A DNA stretch of 32,057 nucleotides, taken from positions 1-32,057 of the forward strand of contig JANQIL010000095.1 in assembly GCA_028282245.1 (NCBI GenBank), written 5' to 3'. Each line of letters opens with the position of its first letter. Positions within the stretch are counted from its first letter, which is position 1. The notes beneath the pieces were generated by a model that worked only from the letters and a program-made list of their open reading frames with translations, searched no databases and was not told the DNA's origin. Shown in pieces: positions 1 through 8,201 of this stretch. The stretch comes from Magnetospira sp. (GTDB lineage Bacteria > Pseudomonadota > Alphaproteobacteria > Rhodospirillales > Magnetospiraceae). A program made the position numbers and the translations under genes.

Positions 1-605
<605 letters not shown>

Positions 606-609
606 TACG

Positions 610-634
610 AAGCCCGAATAATTGATTCGGGTTT
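610..634 (+). terminator. Stem-loop terminator between SQR-like gene and mutS
   Basis: A ten-base stem, AAGCCCGAAT then a 5-nt loop then ATTCGGGTTT, starts five bases after the TGA of the upstream gene. One pair is a G-U wobble and the 3' arm ends in TTT. It lies between convergent genes and could act in both directions, since the minus-strand copy also ends in a short T run. The same two arms recur at 3489-3513. Confidence 0.65.
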
Positions 635-675
635 CCCGCCCCTCGCCGGGCACGGGCTCCGCTCGGCGGGTCGGC

Positions 676-3369
676 CTACTCCAGCAGCGTCTTCAATTCG
701 TAGAGCAGGTCGAGCGCCGCGCGCGGCGTGAGATCGTCCGGAGCGATCTCGCGCAGCCGTGCCTCGACCGGTGACGGCGATGGCGCGGCCGTCGCCTCGG
801 CGGTCGGTTTGGGCGGCTCGGCGAGGGCCGCGAACAGCGGCAGGTCGTCGGCCAGTCGGGTCAGCGCCGAGGCCTGCTCGCCCGCCTCCAGGGTCGCCAG
901 GACCCGTTCCGCCTCCGTCACCACGGCGGCCGGCAGGCCGGCCATGCGGCCCACGTGAATGCCGTAGGAATGATCGGCCGCGCCGGGGCCGACCTCGTGC
1001 AGGAACACCACGTCGCCCCGCCATTCCTTGACCCGCATGCAGTGGCAGGCCAGCGTCCTCATGCGCGCGGTGAGGTTGGTCAGTTCCCGGTAATGGGTGG
1101 CGAACAGGACCCGCGAGAGGTTCGCGTCGTGCAGGTGGCGCAGCACAGCCCAGGCAATGGACAGGCCGTCATAGGTCGCGGTGCCGCGTCCGATCTCGTC
1201 CAGGATGACCAGCGAGCGGTCGGTCGCCTGATTGAGGATGGCCGCCGTCTCGACCATCTCGACCATGAAGGTGGATCGCCCGCGGGCCAGGTCGTCGGCC
1301 GCCCCGACGCGGCTGAACAGGCGGTCGACGATGCCGATCCGCGCCGTTTCGGCGGGCACGAAGGAGCCCATCTGGGCGAGCACCGCGATCAGCGCGTTCT
1401 GACGCAGGAAGGTGCTCTTGCCCGCCATGTTGGGGCCGGTCAGCAACCAGGTCCGGGTGTCCGGGCCGAGATCGCAGTCGTTGGCCACGAAACCGCCGCC
1501 ATCCGGGGCCAGCATCGCCTCGACCACCGGATGGCGGCCGCCGCCGATCCGAAACTCGAGGCCGTCGTCCACCACCGGCCGGCAATAGCGCCGGGCCACC
1601 GCCAGATCGGCCAGTCCGGCCGCCACGTCGAGCGCCGCCACCGCCGCCGCCGCTCGGGCGATCGGTTCGGCGCGCGCCGTCACCTCGGCCACCAGATCGC
1701 CGAACAGGGCCTGCTCCAGGGCCAGGGCCTGTTCGCCGGCCCTGGCGATGCGGCTTTCCAGATCGGCCAGTTCCACGGTCGAGAACCGCATGGCGTTGGC
1801 CATGGTCTGGCGGTGGATGAACGGCCCCGCGCCATCCGCCGCCATCCGTTCGCCCTGCCTGGCCGGGACCTCGATGAAATAGCCGAGCACGTTGTTGTTC
1901 TTGATCTTGAGCGATCCGACGCCGGACTCCTCGGCATAGCGGTTCTGGAGGGCGGCGATCAGGCGGCGGCTCTCGCCGTGCAGGTCGCGCAGTTCGTCCA
2001 GGCGCGCGTCGTAGGCGGCGGCGATGAATCCCCCGTCCCGGGCGAGCGGCGGCGGGTCGGCGGCCAGGGCCCGGCGCAAGCGGTCGACCAGGGGTCCGTG
2101 GACGCCCAGGGCGTCGCGATCGGCGATCAGGTCCTCCGGCGGCATGCCGCCGTCGAGTTCGGCCGTCAGGTCGGCCGTGGCGACCAGCCCGTCGCGGATC
2201 GCCGCCAGGTCGCGTGGCCCGCCGCGCCCCAGGCTCAGGCGGCCGAGCGCCCGTTCCATGTCCGGGCAGCGGCGCAGGATGTCGCGCAGGCGGTCGCGGA
2301 CGGCCGGCGCCTCGGCCAGATACTGCACCGCGTCGAGACGCCGTCCGATGGCCACCGGATCGGTCAACGGCGCCGCCAGGCGGGCGGTCAGCAGGCGGGC
2401 GCCGGGGCCGGTCAGGGTGCGGTCGATCACCTGCAACAGCGAGCCGCGTTTCTCGCCGCCGAGACCGTGGGTCAGTTCCAGGTTGCGGCGCGTGGCGGCG
2501 TCGATCTCCAGGGCGGCGCCGTGGCCCAGGCGGCGGGGTGGCGCGAGGCGCGGCAGTCGGCCCTGCTGGGTCCGGGTGGCATAGTCGATCAGCGCCCCGG
2601 CGGCCGCCAGTTCGGCCCGCGAGAAGTCGCCGAAGGCGTCCAGCGTCCGCACGCCGAACACCTCCCTCAGACGCCCCTCGCCGCCGGCGCTGTCGAAGCG
2701 GGCGGACGGCAGCGGGCTCAGGGCGTCGCGCCAGTCGGCGAACACCTCGAACAGGTCGGGCGTCTCCAGCAGCCGGTCGGCGAGCAGCAGCTCGCCGGGC
2801 GCCAGACGGGCCAGGGCGGCGCCCAGCCCGTCGGCGGCGATGGGCTGGGTCATGAACTCGCCGGTCGACAGCTCCAGCCAGGCCAGTCCGAAGGCTCCGC
2901 GCACCTCGGCGCAGGCGGCGAGATAATTGGCGGCGCGGGCGTCGAGCAGGGTGTCCTCGGTCAGGGTGCCACGGGTGATAACCCTTTGAACGGCGCGCGC
3001 CACAACCGACTTGGCGCCCCGCTTTCGGGCCTCCGCCGGGTTCTCGGTCTGCTCGCAGACCGCCACCTTGAATCCGGCCCGGATCAGCTTCCGCAGATAG
3101 GCCTCGTGGCTGTGCGCCGGCACCCCGGCCATCGGAATGTCGTCGCCCAGATGGCGACCGCGCTTGGTCAGCGCGATATCGAGGGCCGCCGCCGCCTTCA
3201 CCGCGTCATCGAAGAACAGTTCGTAGAAATCGCCCATCCGGTAAAACAGCAGGCAATCCGGATTCTGCGCCTTGATCTCCAGGTACTGGGCCATCATCGG
3301 GGTCGCCTCGGCGACCTCCGGGACGGCGGGCTGCGCGGGGACGTCGGGGGATTTGGAGGCGCGGGGCAC
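676..3369 (-). CDS. mutS: DNA mismatch repair ATPase MutS
   Basis: This 897-residue MutS is close to the usual family length. The N-terminal mismatch-recognition domain carries the Phe-x-Glu motif in GDFYELF (F48, E50). The C-terminal ABC-type ATPase has Walker [10 protein letters not shown] (about residues 645-653), Walker B with signature [11 protein letters not shown] (about 720-730) and the ATHY switch region near 757-760. The clamp/lever region (about 290-600) contains the conserved [15 protein letters not shown] segment. MutS dimers bind mispaired or looped DNA and recruit MutL. The start is GTG at 3369, supported by a GAGGA Shine-Dalgarno sequence about 7 bases upstream; the next candidates are Met25/26, which would trim little more than a disordered Pro/Ala leader. 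It is apparently transcribed alone, with a terminator hairpin of the preceding gene just upstream. Confidence 0.98.
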   Translation of the reverse strand: MPRASKSPDVPAQPAVPEVAEATPMMAQYLEIKAQNPDCLLFYRMGDFYELFFDDAVKAAAALDIALTKRGRHLGDDIPMAGVPAHSHEAYLRKLIRAGFKVAVCEQTENPAEARKRGAKSVVARAVQRVITRGTLTEDTLLDARAANYLAACAEVRGAFGLAWLELSTGEFMTQPIAADGLGAALARLAPGELLLADRLLETPDLFEVFADWRDALSPLPSARFDSAGGEGRLREVFGVRTLDAFGDFSRAELAAAGALIDYATRTQQGRLPRLAPPRRLGHGAALEIDAATRRNLELTHGLGGEKRGSLLQVIDRTLTGPGARLLTARLAAPLTDPVAIGRRLDAVQYLAEAPAVRDRLRDILRRCPDMERALGRLSLGRGGPRDLAAIRDGLVATADLTAELDGGMPPEDLIADRDALGVHGPLVDRLRRALAADPPPLARDGGFIAAAYDARLDELRDLHGESRRLIAALQNRYAEESGVGSLKIKNNNVLGYFIEVPARQGERMAADGAGPFIHRQTMANAMRFSTVELADLESRIARAGEQALALEQALFGDLVAEVTARAEPIARAAAAVAALDVAAGLADLAVARRYCRPVVDDGLEFRIGGGRHPVVEAMLAPDGGGFVANDCDLGPDTRTWLLTGPNMAGKSTFLRQNALIAVLAQMGSFVPAETARIGIVDRLFSRVGAADDLARGRSTFMVEMVETAAILNQATDRSLVILDEIGRGTATYDGLSIAWAVLRHLHDANLSRVLFATHYRELTNLTARMRTLACHCMRVKEWRGDVVFLHEVGPGAADHSYGIHVGRMAGLPAAVVTEAERVLATLEAGEQASALTRLADDLPLFAALAEPPKPTAEATAAPSPSPVEARLREIAPDDLTPRAALDLLYELKTLLE

Positions 3370-3488
3370 GAGCGTTCCTCAACGGGCCCTGGACCCGACG
3401 GCAAGACGTTGTCGCTGCGTCTCTACGTAGCATGACCAGCCCGCGACGCGCACGCGGTTTCCCCGGCCGCGACGCCGCCGGGAACACG

Positions 3489-3513
3489 AAACCCGAATCG
3501 GGGATTCGGGCTT
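3489..3513 (-). terminator. Stem-loop terminator after Bax-like gene
   Basis: On the minus strand this reads AAGCCCGAAT, CCCCG loop, ATTCGGGTTT, about 30 bases after the stop of the Bax-like gene. The two 10-base arms are identical to those at 610-634 while the loop differs, which suggests a recurrent terminator unit. It separates this gene from mutS. Confidence 0.6.
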
Positions 3514-3542
3514 CCGGTCGGGGAGGAAAGCCGGGCGGCCGG

Positions 3543-4541
3543 TCAGGGCGCCAGGGCGGCGGTGACCATCGGTCCGCGCAGTTCGGCGTCGTCCAGGTCG
3601 CGCAGGCCGTTGACGGTGATCACCGTGCGCAGGGTTCGCACGTAATCGTCGCCGAGTTCCGAATACCGGGTCAGGGTACCGGCCAGAACGTGGCCGTCGA
3701 GCGTCTTGCCGGTGTGCCGCAGGGTGGCCCGCTTGTCCCGGAACGCGCGATAGGCGCGGTGCGTGTTGAGGTTGACCATATAGGCCGCCACGCTCTCGAT
3801 CAGATGATCGAATACCTTGATTCGATGGGTCTTGCCGTTCTCGCGGTGGTGCGGGACCAGCCCCTTGTCGCTGTCCGACCAGGTCCATTGACCGAACAGC
3901 GCATTCCCCTCGCGCGCGAACCGCGAGGTGCCCCAGCCGCTCTCCACCGCCGCCTGGGCAAGGGCCAGCGACGGCGGCACCACGTCGATGCGGCGCAGCA
4001 GGGTGGCGATTCCGTCATCCTCCGACAGGCCGAACTGCTCGGCCTTGGCGGCCAGCCACAGGCGATCATGGGCCGGCACCTTCTGGCCGGTCCGGCGGCG
4101 GTCGCGAATCGACAGCAGCCGCGCCCGGTCCTCCTCGATCGCCCGGTTGACCTCCAGAACCAGCGGCAGCACGGACCCCAGGAACAGGGCCTTGCGGCGA
4201 TCGGTCTGCGGCACCTCGTGCATGTCCGCCGGCATGCTGGCCAGCAGCAGGCGCGGCACCTCGGCGTTGCTCGCCTTCACCGCGTCCACCGAATAGTCCA
4301 GGCGCTCGAAGGCGCCGGCCAGGCGGCGCGCGGTGAGTCGCTCGGTCTGGCTCCCGCGCAGCGGAGGCAATGGAATCGCCTCGACGGCCGGTCGCTCGGA
4401 CCATCCCAGAATCGCGTTCGGCGCATGGGTCGAGAGATCGAGCGGGCGGAGCGCCATCACGGCGGCCATGGCCCCCACCGCCCCGGTCATCACGATCAAT
4501 GAAGCTCTTTCGAACAAGCTTTTTCCCTGTTTGTTGCCCAT
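3543..4541 (-). CDS. Bax-like membrane-anchored glucosaminidase domain protein
   Basis: This 332-residue protein has one N-terminal hydrophobic helix (about residues 12-31), so it is probably anchored in the inner membrane facing the periplasm. The C-terminal half is a glucosaminidase-type lysozyme-fold domain (Pfam Glucosaminidase family, as in E. coli Bax and FlgJ). The signature is LALAQAAVESGWGTSRFA, with Glu200 as probable catalytic acid, followed by NALFGQWTW. The family cleaves beta-1,4 bonds in peptidoglycan glycan chains. Residues 60-160 are a charged region seen in Bax homologues and of unknown role. The ATG at 4541 has a GGAGG about 11 bases upstream, longer than ideal spacing. It lies downstream of the Nfu gene on the same strand but 214 bp away with a hairpin between, so it is probably a separate unit. 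Confidence 0.85.
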   Translation of the reverse strand: MGNKQGKSLFERASLIVMTGAVGAMAAVMALRPLDLSTHAPNAILGWSERPAVEAIPLPPLRGSQTERLTARRLAGAFERLDYSVDAVKASNAEVPRLLLASMPADMHEVPQTDRRKALFLGSVLPLVLEVNRAIEEDRARLLSIRDRRRTGQKVPAHDRLWLAAKAEQFGLSEDDGIATLLRRIDVVPPSLALAQAAVESGWGTSRFAREGNALFGQWTWSDSDKGLVPHHRENGKTHRIKVFDHLIESVAAYMVNLNTHRAYRAFRDKRATLRHTGKTLDGHVLAGTLTRYSELGDDYVRTLRTVITVNGLRDLDDAELRGPMVTAALAP

Positions 4542-4676
4542 CCTGGATGATGCCTCCGGTCATCGGCGTCGTTCAAAGCGACTCCGCCGGGCGTCGAGGT
4601 CCGCGCCTCGCACACCATTCCCACGCTCCAACGGTCGCACGAAATTTCCTAAAAACTTATGAATCGTCGCCCGCGA

Positions 4677-4699
4677 GGCCACCCCCCGTTCGGGTGGCC
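4677..4699 (-). terminator. Probable terminator after the Nfu gene
   Basis: A perfect 8-bp stem, GGCCACCC/GGGTGGCC, has a 7-nt loop about 57 bp beyond the Nfu stop. On the minus strand a T-rich stretch (AAGTTTTTAGG) follows only about 20 bases later, so this is an imperfect intrinsic terminator. The adjacent AT-rich patch at about 4641-4662 is the only low-GC stretch in this gap and could also host the promoter for the Bax-like gene; no clear -35/-10 pair was seen. Confidence 0.45.
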
Positions 4700-4755
4700 G
4701 AAGGCGGAACGATTGGCCGGTGTGGCACAAATGTCCCAGGCGGGACGCCGCGAGG

Positions 4756-5304
4756 TCAGTCGACGGCGCGCACCTCGACGACCTCGGGCACGTAGTATTT
4801 CAACATGTTTTCAATGCCGTGCTTGAGGGTCGCGGTGGAACTGGGGCACCCGGCGCAGGACCCCTGCATGTGCAGGTAGACGACGCCGTCGTCGAACGAC
4901 CGGAACACGATGTCGCCGCCGTCCTGGGCCACCGCCGGGCGCACCCGGGTGTTCAGCAAGTCCTTGATCTTGGCGGTCAGCGGATCGTCGTCGGCGCCGT
5001 CGGCCGCCGAATCGGCGCCGGACATCACCGGCTCTCCGTTCGACAGGTGATCCATGATCGCGCCCAGCACCACCGGCTTGAGCTGCATCCAATCGGTGTC
5101 GGCACCCTTCGTCACGGTAATGAAGTCGGCCCCCAGGAACACCCCGGCCACGCCATCGAGCCCGAACAGGCGCTCGGCCAGCGGCGATTTTCCGGCCGCC
5201 TCGCCGGCGGTCGGAAAGTTGGCGCTGCCCTGGCCCAGCACGTCGCGGCCCGGAAGGAACTTCAGGGTGGCGGGATTGGGGGTGGCCTCGGTCTGGATGA
5301 ACAT
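4756..5304 (-). CDS. Nfu-type NifU family Fe-S cluster carrier
   Basis: The 182-residue protein starts at ATG 5304 (MFIQTEATPNPATLKF, the classic Nfu1 N-terminus), preceded by a GAGAGA-like ribosome site. The open frame extends far upstream only because it runs through an antisense-free shadow of the next gene. Residues 1-90 form the Nfu N-terminal domain. After an acidic Ala/Asp linker, residues about 105-182 form the NifU C-terminal domain with the cluster-ligating CxxC motif (Cys150, Cys153 in GSCAGCPSS). These proteins hold a 4Fe-4S cluster at a dimer interface and pass it to apo-targets such as lipoyl synthase or aconitase. It is 77 bp downstream of the DUF2333 gene on the same strand. 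In many alphaproteobacteria the Nfu gene lies near trpS, as here, although two other genes intervene. Confidence 0.95.
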   Translation of the reverse strand: MFIQTEATPNPATLKFLPGRDVLGQGSANFPTAGEAAGKSPLAERLFGLDGVAGVFLGADFITVTKGADTDWMQLKPVVLGAIMDHLSNGEPVMSGADSAADGADDDPLTAKIKDLLNTRVRPAVAQDGGDIVFRSFDDGVVYLHMQGSCAGCPSSTATLKHGIENMLKYYVPEVVEVRAVD

Positions 5305-5381
5305 GATCTCTCGTCCCCGCGTATCAACCTTTGAACCGGCCAGAAACATGGGGGTTCCGGCGACGTGATTCAAGGATCGCC

Positions 5382-6332
5382 TCACTTCAGCAGAATGTTG
5401 GCCACTTCCTTGATCTGGGTGCGCGCCCGGATCAGGTAGAACCCCTGCGACGCCAGATGGCTCGGCATCAGCTGCGAATCCGGGTCGCCGTTGAGGATCA
5501 CGTAGGGTTGCAGGGCGGCGGCGTCGCGCAGGGACTCCAGCATCTGATTCCAGGTGGCGTCCAGGTCCCGCTCGGCGATCACCTTGGCGTAATCGGCCTT
5601 CAGGGCGTCGAGCAGCAGGGCGTAGGCGTAAAGACGGCCCTTGACGTTGTAGAACACATCGTCGGCCTCGAAGTCGATGATCCAGCCGTCGTCGATCCGC
5701 CGCTCGACGGACGCCGACAGGGACCCGATGTCGTTGGCGATCCGCTGCAACGTCGCCTCCAGGTTGTCGGCCCGCGTCTCGAACACCGCGTCGCCGTTGG
5801 CCAGCCGCTTGTTGTAGGACAACAGGGCGCGCCGCGCCGATCGGTACTGGGTCTCCGAGGCGGCGGTCGGGGCCAGCGAGGTGGACAGGTCCATCCACCA
5901 CACGTCGCCCGGATACTTCAGAAGGCCGGCCGCCCGGTCCAGGTCCTCGTCGACTCCGCTGGTGCCCCGGATGCGTCCGATGTGGTCGGCCATCTCGATG
6001 GTGAAGCGGCCGAGCGCGTAGATGATCCCGGTCTGGAAATTGGGCATGTTGTCGAGCGCCGCCCCGGGCAGGAAGATCGGGTCGTTGGCGGTCCAGCGGT
6101 GGGTGTCGGTCTCGCGCTCGATCAACGCCGCCGCCAGGGCCACCGCGCGGCTGCCGCCCTCCGGCACCTCGCGCGCGGTGAATTCCAGGTCGTCGTCGAT
6201 GGCGTGCACGAACAGCATGCCGACCGGGTAATAGAGCAGCAGGCCGAGGATCAGGAACGCGCCCATCTGTCGGGCGCCGCCGCGAAAGGTCAGGCGCGGC
6301 GTGGCGTGGGTCGAGGTGGTGGAACGGGTCAT
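5382..6332 (-). CDS. DUF2333 family membrane protein
   Basis: I call this 316-residue protein DUF2333 from the conserved DxxEF...VPEGGSRAVALAAALI, TANDPIFLPGAALDNMPNFQ and STSLAPTAASE blocks and the C-terminal LASQGFYLIRARTQIKE. One transmembrane helix lies near residues 24-42 (LILGLLLYYPVGMLFVH); the rest should be periplasmic and is mostly helical. The function is unknown; I do not assign one. ATG 6332 was chosen over the upstream TTG/ATG-like codons because an AAGGGAG ribosome-binding sequence sits just before it. That site is buried in a perfect inverted repeat (6338-6358), annotated separately. It is divergent from the FGE-fold gene and followed by the Nfu gene on the same strand. Confidence 0.85.
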   Translation of the reverse strand: MTRSTTSTHATPRLTFRGGARQMGAFLILGLLLYYPVGMLFVHAIDDDLEFTAREVPEGGSRAVALAAALIERETDTHRWTANDPIFLPGAALDNMPNFQTGIIYALGRFTIEMADHIGRIRGTSGVDEDLDRAAGLLKYPGDVWWMDLSTSLAPTAASETQYRSARRALLSYNKRLANGDAVFETRADNLEATLQRIANDIGSLSASVERRIDDGWIIDFEADDVFYNVKGRLYAYALLLDALKADYAKVIAERDLDATWNQMLESLRDAAALQPYVILNGDPDSQLMPSHLASQGFYLIRARTQIKEVANILLK

Positions 6333-6337
6333 TTCGA

Positions 6338-6358
6338 ATCTCCCTTCGCAAGGGAGAT
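6338..6358 (-). promoter_or_regulatory. Perfect inverted repeat overlapping the DUF2333 ribosome-binding site
   Basis: ATCTCCCTT, a 3-nt loop, then AAGGGAGAT: a perfect 9-bp stem. In the minus-strand transcript the 3' arm is the Shine-Dalgarno of the DUF2333 gene (AAGGGAG, about 8 bases before the ATG) and the 5' arm is its exact complement. It could fold to hide the ribosome site, or be a protein-binding operator. Confidence 0.6.
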
Positions 6359-6463
6359 AGTCCGATCCACGGACGCTCTCCAGGCGAGGAAGGCGCGGAA
6401 AAAACAAACCGGCATTCCGCGCGGCCCGTAACGCCATGTACTCGCGATCATAAAAAGCGCCGC

Positions 6464-6477
6464 GCCGGGCGCCCGGC
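6464..6477. promoter_or_regulatory. 14-bp perfect palindrome in divergent intergenic region
   Basis: GCCGGGCGCCCGGC is a perfect palindrome about 24 bp upstream of the -35 box of the FGE-fold gene. It could be an operator, but GC-only palindromes arise easily in this genome. Confidence 0.25.
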
Positions 6478-6500
6478 CGGGGGCCGCCACGACGCGGACA

Positions 6501-6529
6501 TTGCCACGAACCGCGTGGCCTGGAATAAT
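6501..6529 (+). promoter_or_regulatory. Sigma70-like promoter of the FGE-fold (putative DGR target) gene
   Basis: TTGCCA (6501-6506), a 17-bp spacer, then AATAAT (6524-6529): five of six matches to consensus in each box. The predicted start near 6536 gives a roughly 32-nt leader before ATG 6568, with ribosome site AGGGGA at 6558-6563. It is the best promoter match I found in the window. Confidence 0.55.
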
Positions 6530-6567
6530 CCGCGCGTTCGCGTCGCCGTCACGCGCCAGGGGACCCC

Positions 6568-8166
6568 ATGCCGGAGGATCTTGCGTTCGACATGCCGCCC
6601 GAGGTCGGGCCGCGCTGGGAGAAATTCGGCGCCGCCTGCGCGCGGCTCCTGGCGCGAACCGGGCGGGCCGGCAACTATTTCGAATCCGACGCGCCGCTAC
6701 GCGAGATCGCCGAGATTTGTGGCGACCTCGCCGAAACCCCGCCGAGCACCGGGACCCTGCCCGTTTTCTTGCGCGGCCTGGAGCGTCTGCACGACCTGCG
6801 CGACCGGTTCCCGCCCCCGGAGCCGCACGATCCCCTGGATGGCGAGGCGCCGCCGGCGAATCTCTATCTGTCCGACCTCAACGAGGTGGCGGCCGATCTG
6901 GGCGCCGTGGTGATCGCCTTCGAGGAAAGGGATCGCAACGCCGCGCGGCCCGCCACGAACGTTGCGCCCGTGAGCCGGGCCGCCGAGGCCCGGGTCCTGA
7001 ACCCGATCTCCAAGCGGATCGAAAAGGCCATTGGCACGATCGCCAAGGTCAGGGGCGCCCTGGCGAACGTGAACGTGGCGTCCGGCAACAAGATCGACGT
7101 CAAGATCAACATCGCGCTCGACGGCATCAAGCTCGATCTTACCGCCCTGCTAAGGGAGTTGGGCAACCGACTGGTGGACGTCAACTGGTCGGGCTTCTTC
7201 CAGACGAAGCTCGCCGGGGCGGTTCGCGCCCTGCACGATCTGCTCGGCGGCGCGGAGGAAGTCACCGAGTCGAACCGGCGAATCGCATTGGCCTTTTTCG
7301 ACGAAACCCAACGCCTGCTGACCCTGCTCCGGGCCTGGCTCGGCAAGTACCTGCCCGAACGAGACCTTGGACCCGCGCCACCGAAAACCGATTCCCTGCC
7401 CCTGGCCCCCGGCACGGTCTTCCGCGACATCGACGCTCCCTGGTGCCCGGAAATGGTCGTCATCCAGGCCGGGCGGTTCTGGATGGGGTCTCCGGAGAAC
7501 GAGAACGGCCGGCGTGAAAGCGAAGGTCCACGGCGCGAGGTGATTATCGAGGCGCCCTTCGCCCTGGGGCGATACCCGGTGACGTTCGCGGAGTATGACC
7601 GCTTCGCCGAGGCCACCAGACGACCCAAGCCCGATGACGCGGGTTGGGGCCGGGGGCGGCGGCCGGTGATCAACGTGAGTTGGGGGGATGCGCGCTCCTA
7701 TCTGGATTGGCTTTCGGCGGAAACCGGGCAGCCCTACCGTCTGCCCAGCGAGGCGGAATGGGAGTATGCCTGCCGGGCCGGGACGACGACCCCGTTTCAT
7801 ACCGGCGCGACGATCTCCACCGATCGGGCCAACTATGACGGAAGCCGCCTTTACAGTTACGGCAAGCGGGGAAAGTATCGGCAAAGAACAACGGAAGTCG
7901 GACAATTCCCGGCCAATGATTTCGGCCTATACGACATGCACGGCAACGTCTGGGAATGGTGCGCGGACGACTGGCATGAATATTACCGGGGAGCGCCCAC
8001 GGACGGTCGGGCGTGGACAGCTAAAGAAGGTAAAGAAAAAATTCTTCGTGGCGGATCCTGGGGCTATAGTGCGGGGTTCCTCCGCTCCGCCGTTCGCGAC
8101 GGGTACCTCCCGGACGTCCGTGTCAACGTTGTCGGTTTTCGGGCAGCCAGGACGCTTGCGCGGTAG
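6568..8166 (+). CDS. FGE-sulfatase-fold protein with a DGR-like variable C-terminus
   Basis: The 532-residue protein has two parts. Residues 1 to about 285 match no family I recognise; about 145-260 look helical and no signal peptide or membrane helix is visible, so it is probably cytoplasmic. Residues about 292-530 are a formylglycine-generating-enzyme-like (C-type-lectin-type) domain: MVVIQAGRFWMGSPE, PVINVSWGDARSYLDWL, YRLPSEAEWEYACRAG, GLYDMHGNVWEWCADDW, ILRGGSW, VGFRAAR. The active-site cysteines of true FGEs near the C-terminus are missing (the segment after GGSW has no Cys), so sulfatase activation is unlikely. Where family members often carry repeated Asn, this protein has scattered aromatic, aliphatic, acidic and small residues (G, Y, S, F, V, D, Y, L, V, V, N, V), the pattern of DGR variable regions. 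No reverse transcriptase is nearby. It stands alone between trpS and DUF2333 on the opposite strand. The alternative is an ordinary non-catalytic FGE-fold binding protein. Confidence 0.85.
   Translation: MPEDLAFDMPPEVGPRWEKFGAACARLLARTGRAGNYFESDAPLREIAEICGDLAETPPSTGTLPVFLRGLERLHDLRDRFPPPEPHDPLDGEAPPANLYLSDLNEVAADLGAVVIAFEERDRNAARPATNVAPVSRAAEARVLNPISKRIEKAIGTIAKVRGALANVNVASGNKIDVKINIALDGIKLDLTALLRELGNRLVDVNWSGFFQTKLAGAVRALHDLLGGAEEVTESNRRIALAFFDETQRLLTLLRAWLGKYLPERDLGPAPPKTDSLPLAPGTVFRDIDAPWCPEMVVIQAGRFWMGSPENENGRRESEGPRREVIIEAPFALGRYPVTFAEYDRFAEATRRPKPDDAGWGRGRRPVINVSWGDARSYLDWLSAETGQPYRLPSEAEWEYACRAGTTTPFHTGATISTDRANYDGSRLYSYGKRGKYRQRTTEVGQFPANDFGLYDMHGNVWEWCADDWHEYYRGAPTDGRAWTAKEGKEKILRGGSWGYSAGFLRSAVRDGYLPDVRVNVVGFRAARTLAR
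8059..8142 (+). other. Putative DGR variable region (VR)
   Basis: Codons 498-525 of the FGE-fold gene. The candidate hypervariable codons are GGC, TAT, AGT, TTC, GTT, GAC, TAC, CTC, GTC, GTC, AAC and GTT. All twelve have the form NNY, as expected if AAC/AAT template codons were altered at their adenines. The interleaved scaffold (Trp, Leu-Arg-Ser-Ala, Arg, Pro-Asp, Arg, Val-Gly-Phe-Arg) matches FGE-type DGR targets. Four of the twelve end in T, unusual beside the C-ending codons of neighbouring genes. This is inference: no template repeat is in the window to compare. Confidence 0.55.
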
Positions 8167-8178
8167 CGAAAGCTCATG

Positions 8179-8201
8179 TGCGGCGATATTTTACGGCCGC
8201 A
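8179..8201. terminator. Small hairpin between convergent FGE-fold gene and trpS
   Basis: TGCGGC, an 11-nt AT-rich loop, then GCCGCA, placed 12 bases after the FGE-fold stop and overlapping the trpS stop. The genes are only 24 bp apart. It could serve as a weak bidirectional terminator; it could also be the stem-loop found downstream of some DGR variable regions, though the loop is larger than typical for those. Confidence 0.35.

Noticed and set aside
4756..6351. A 531-codon frame ending in the Nfu protein
   Set aside because: Only the last 182 codons encode Nfu. The rest is a shadow of the DUF2333 gene, which is clearly in another frame.
6568..8166. Functional formylglycine-generating enzyme (sulfatase activator)
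   Set aside because: The segment that holds the catalytic cysteines in true FGEs has none here, and no sulfatase gene is nearby.
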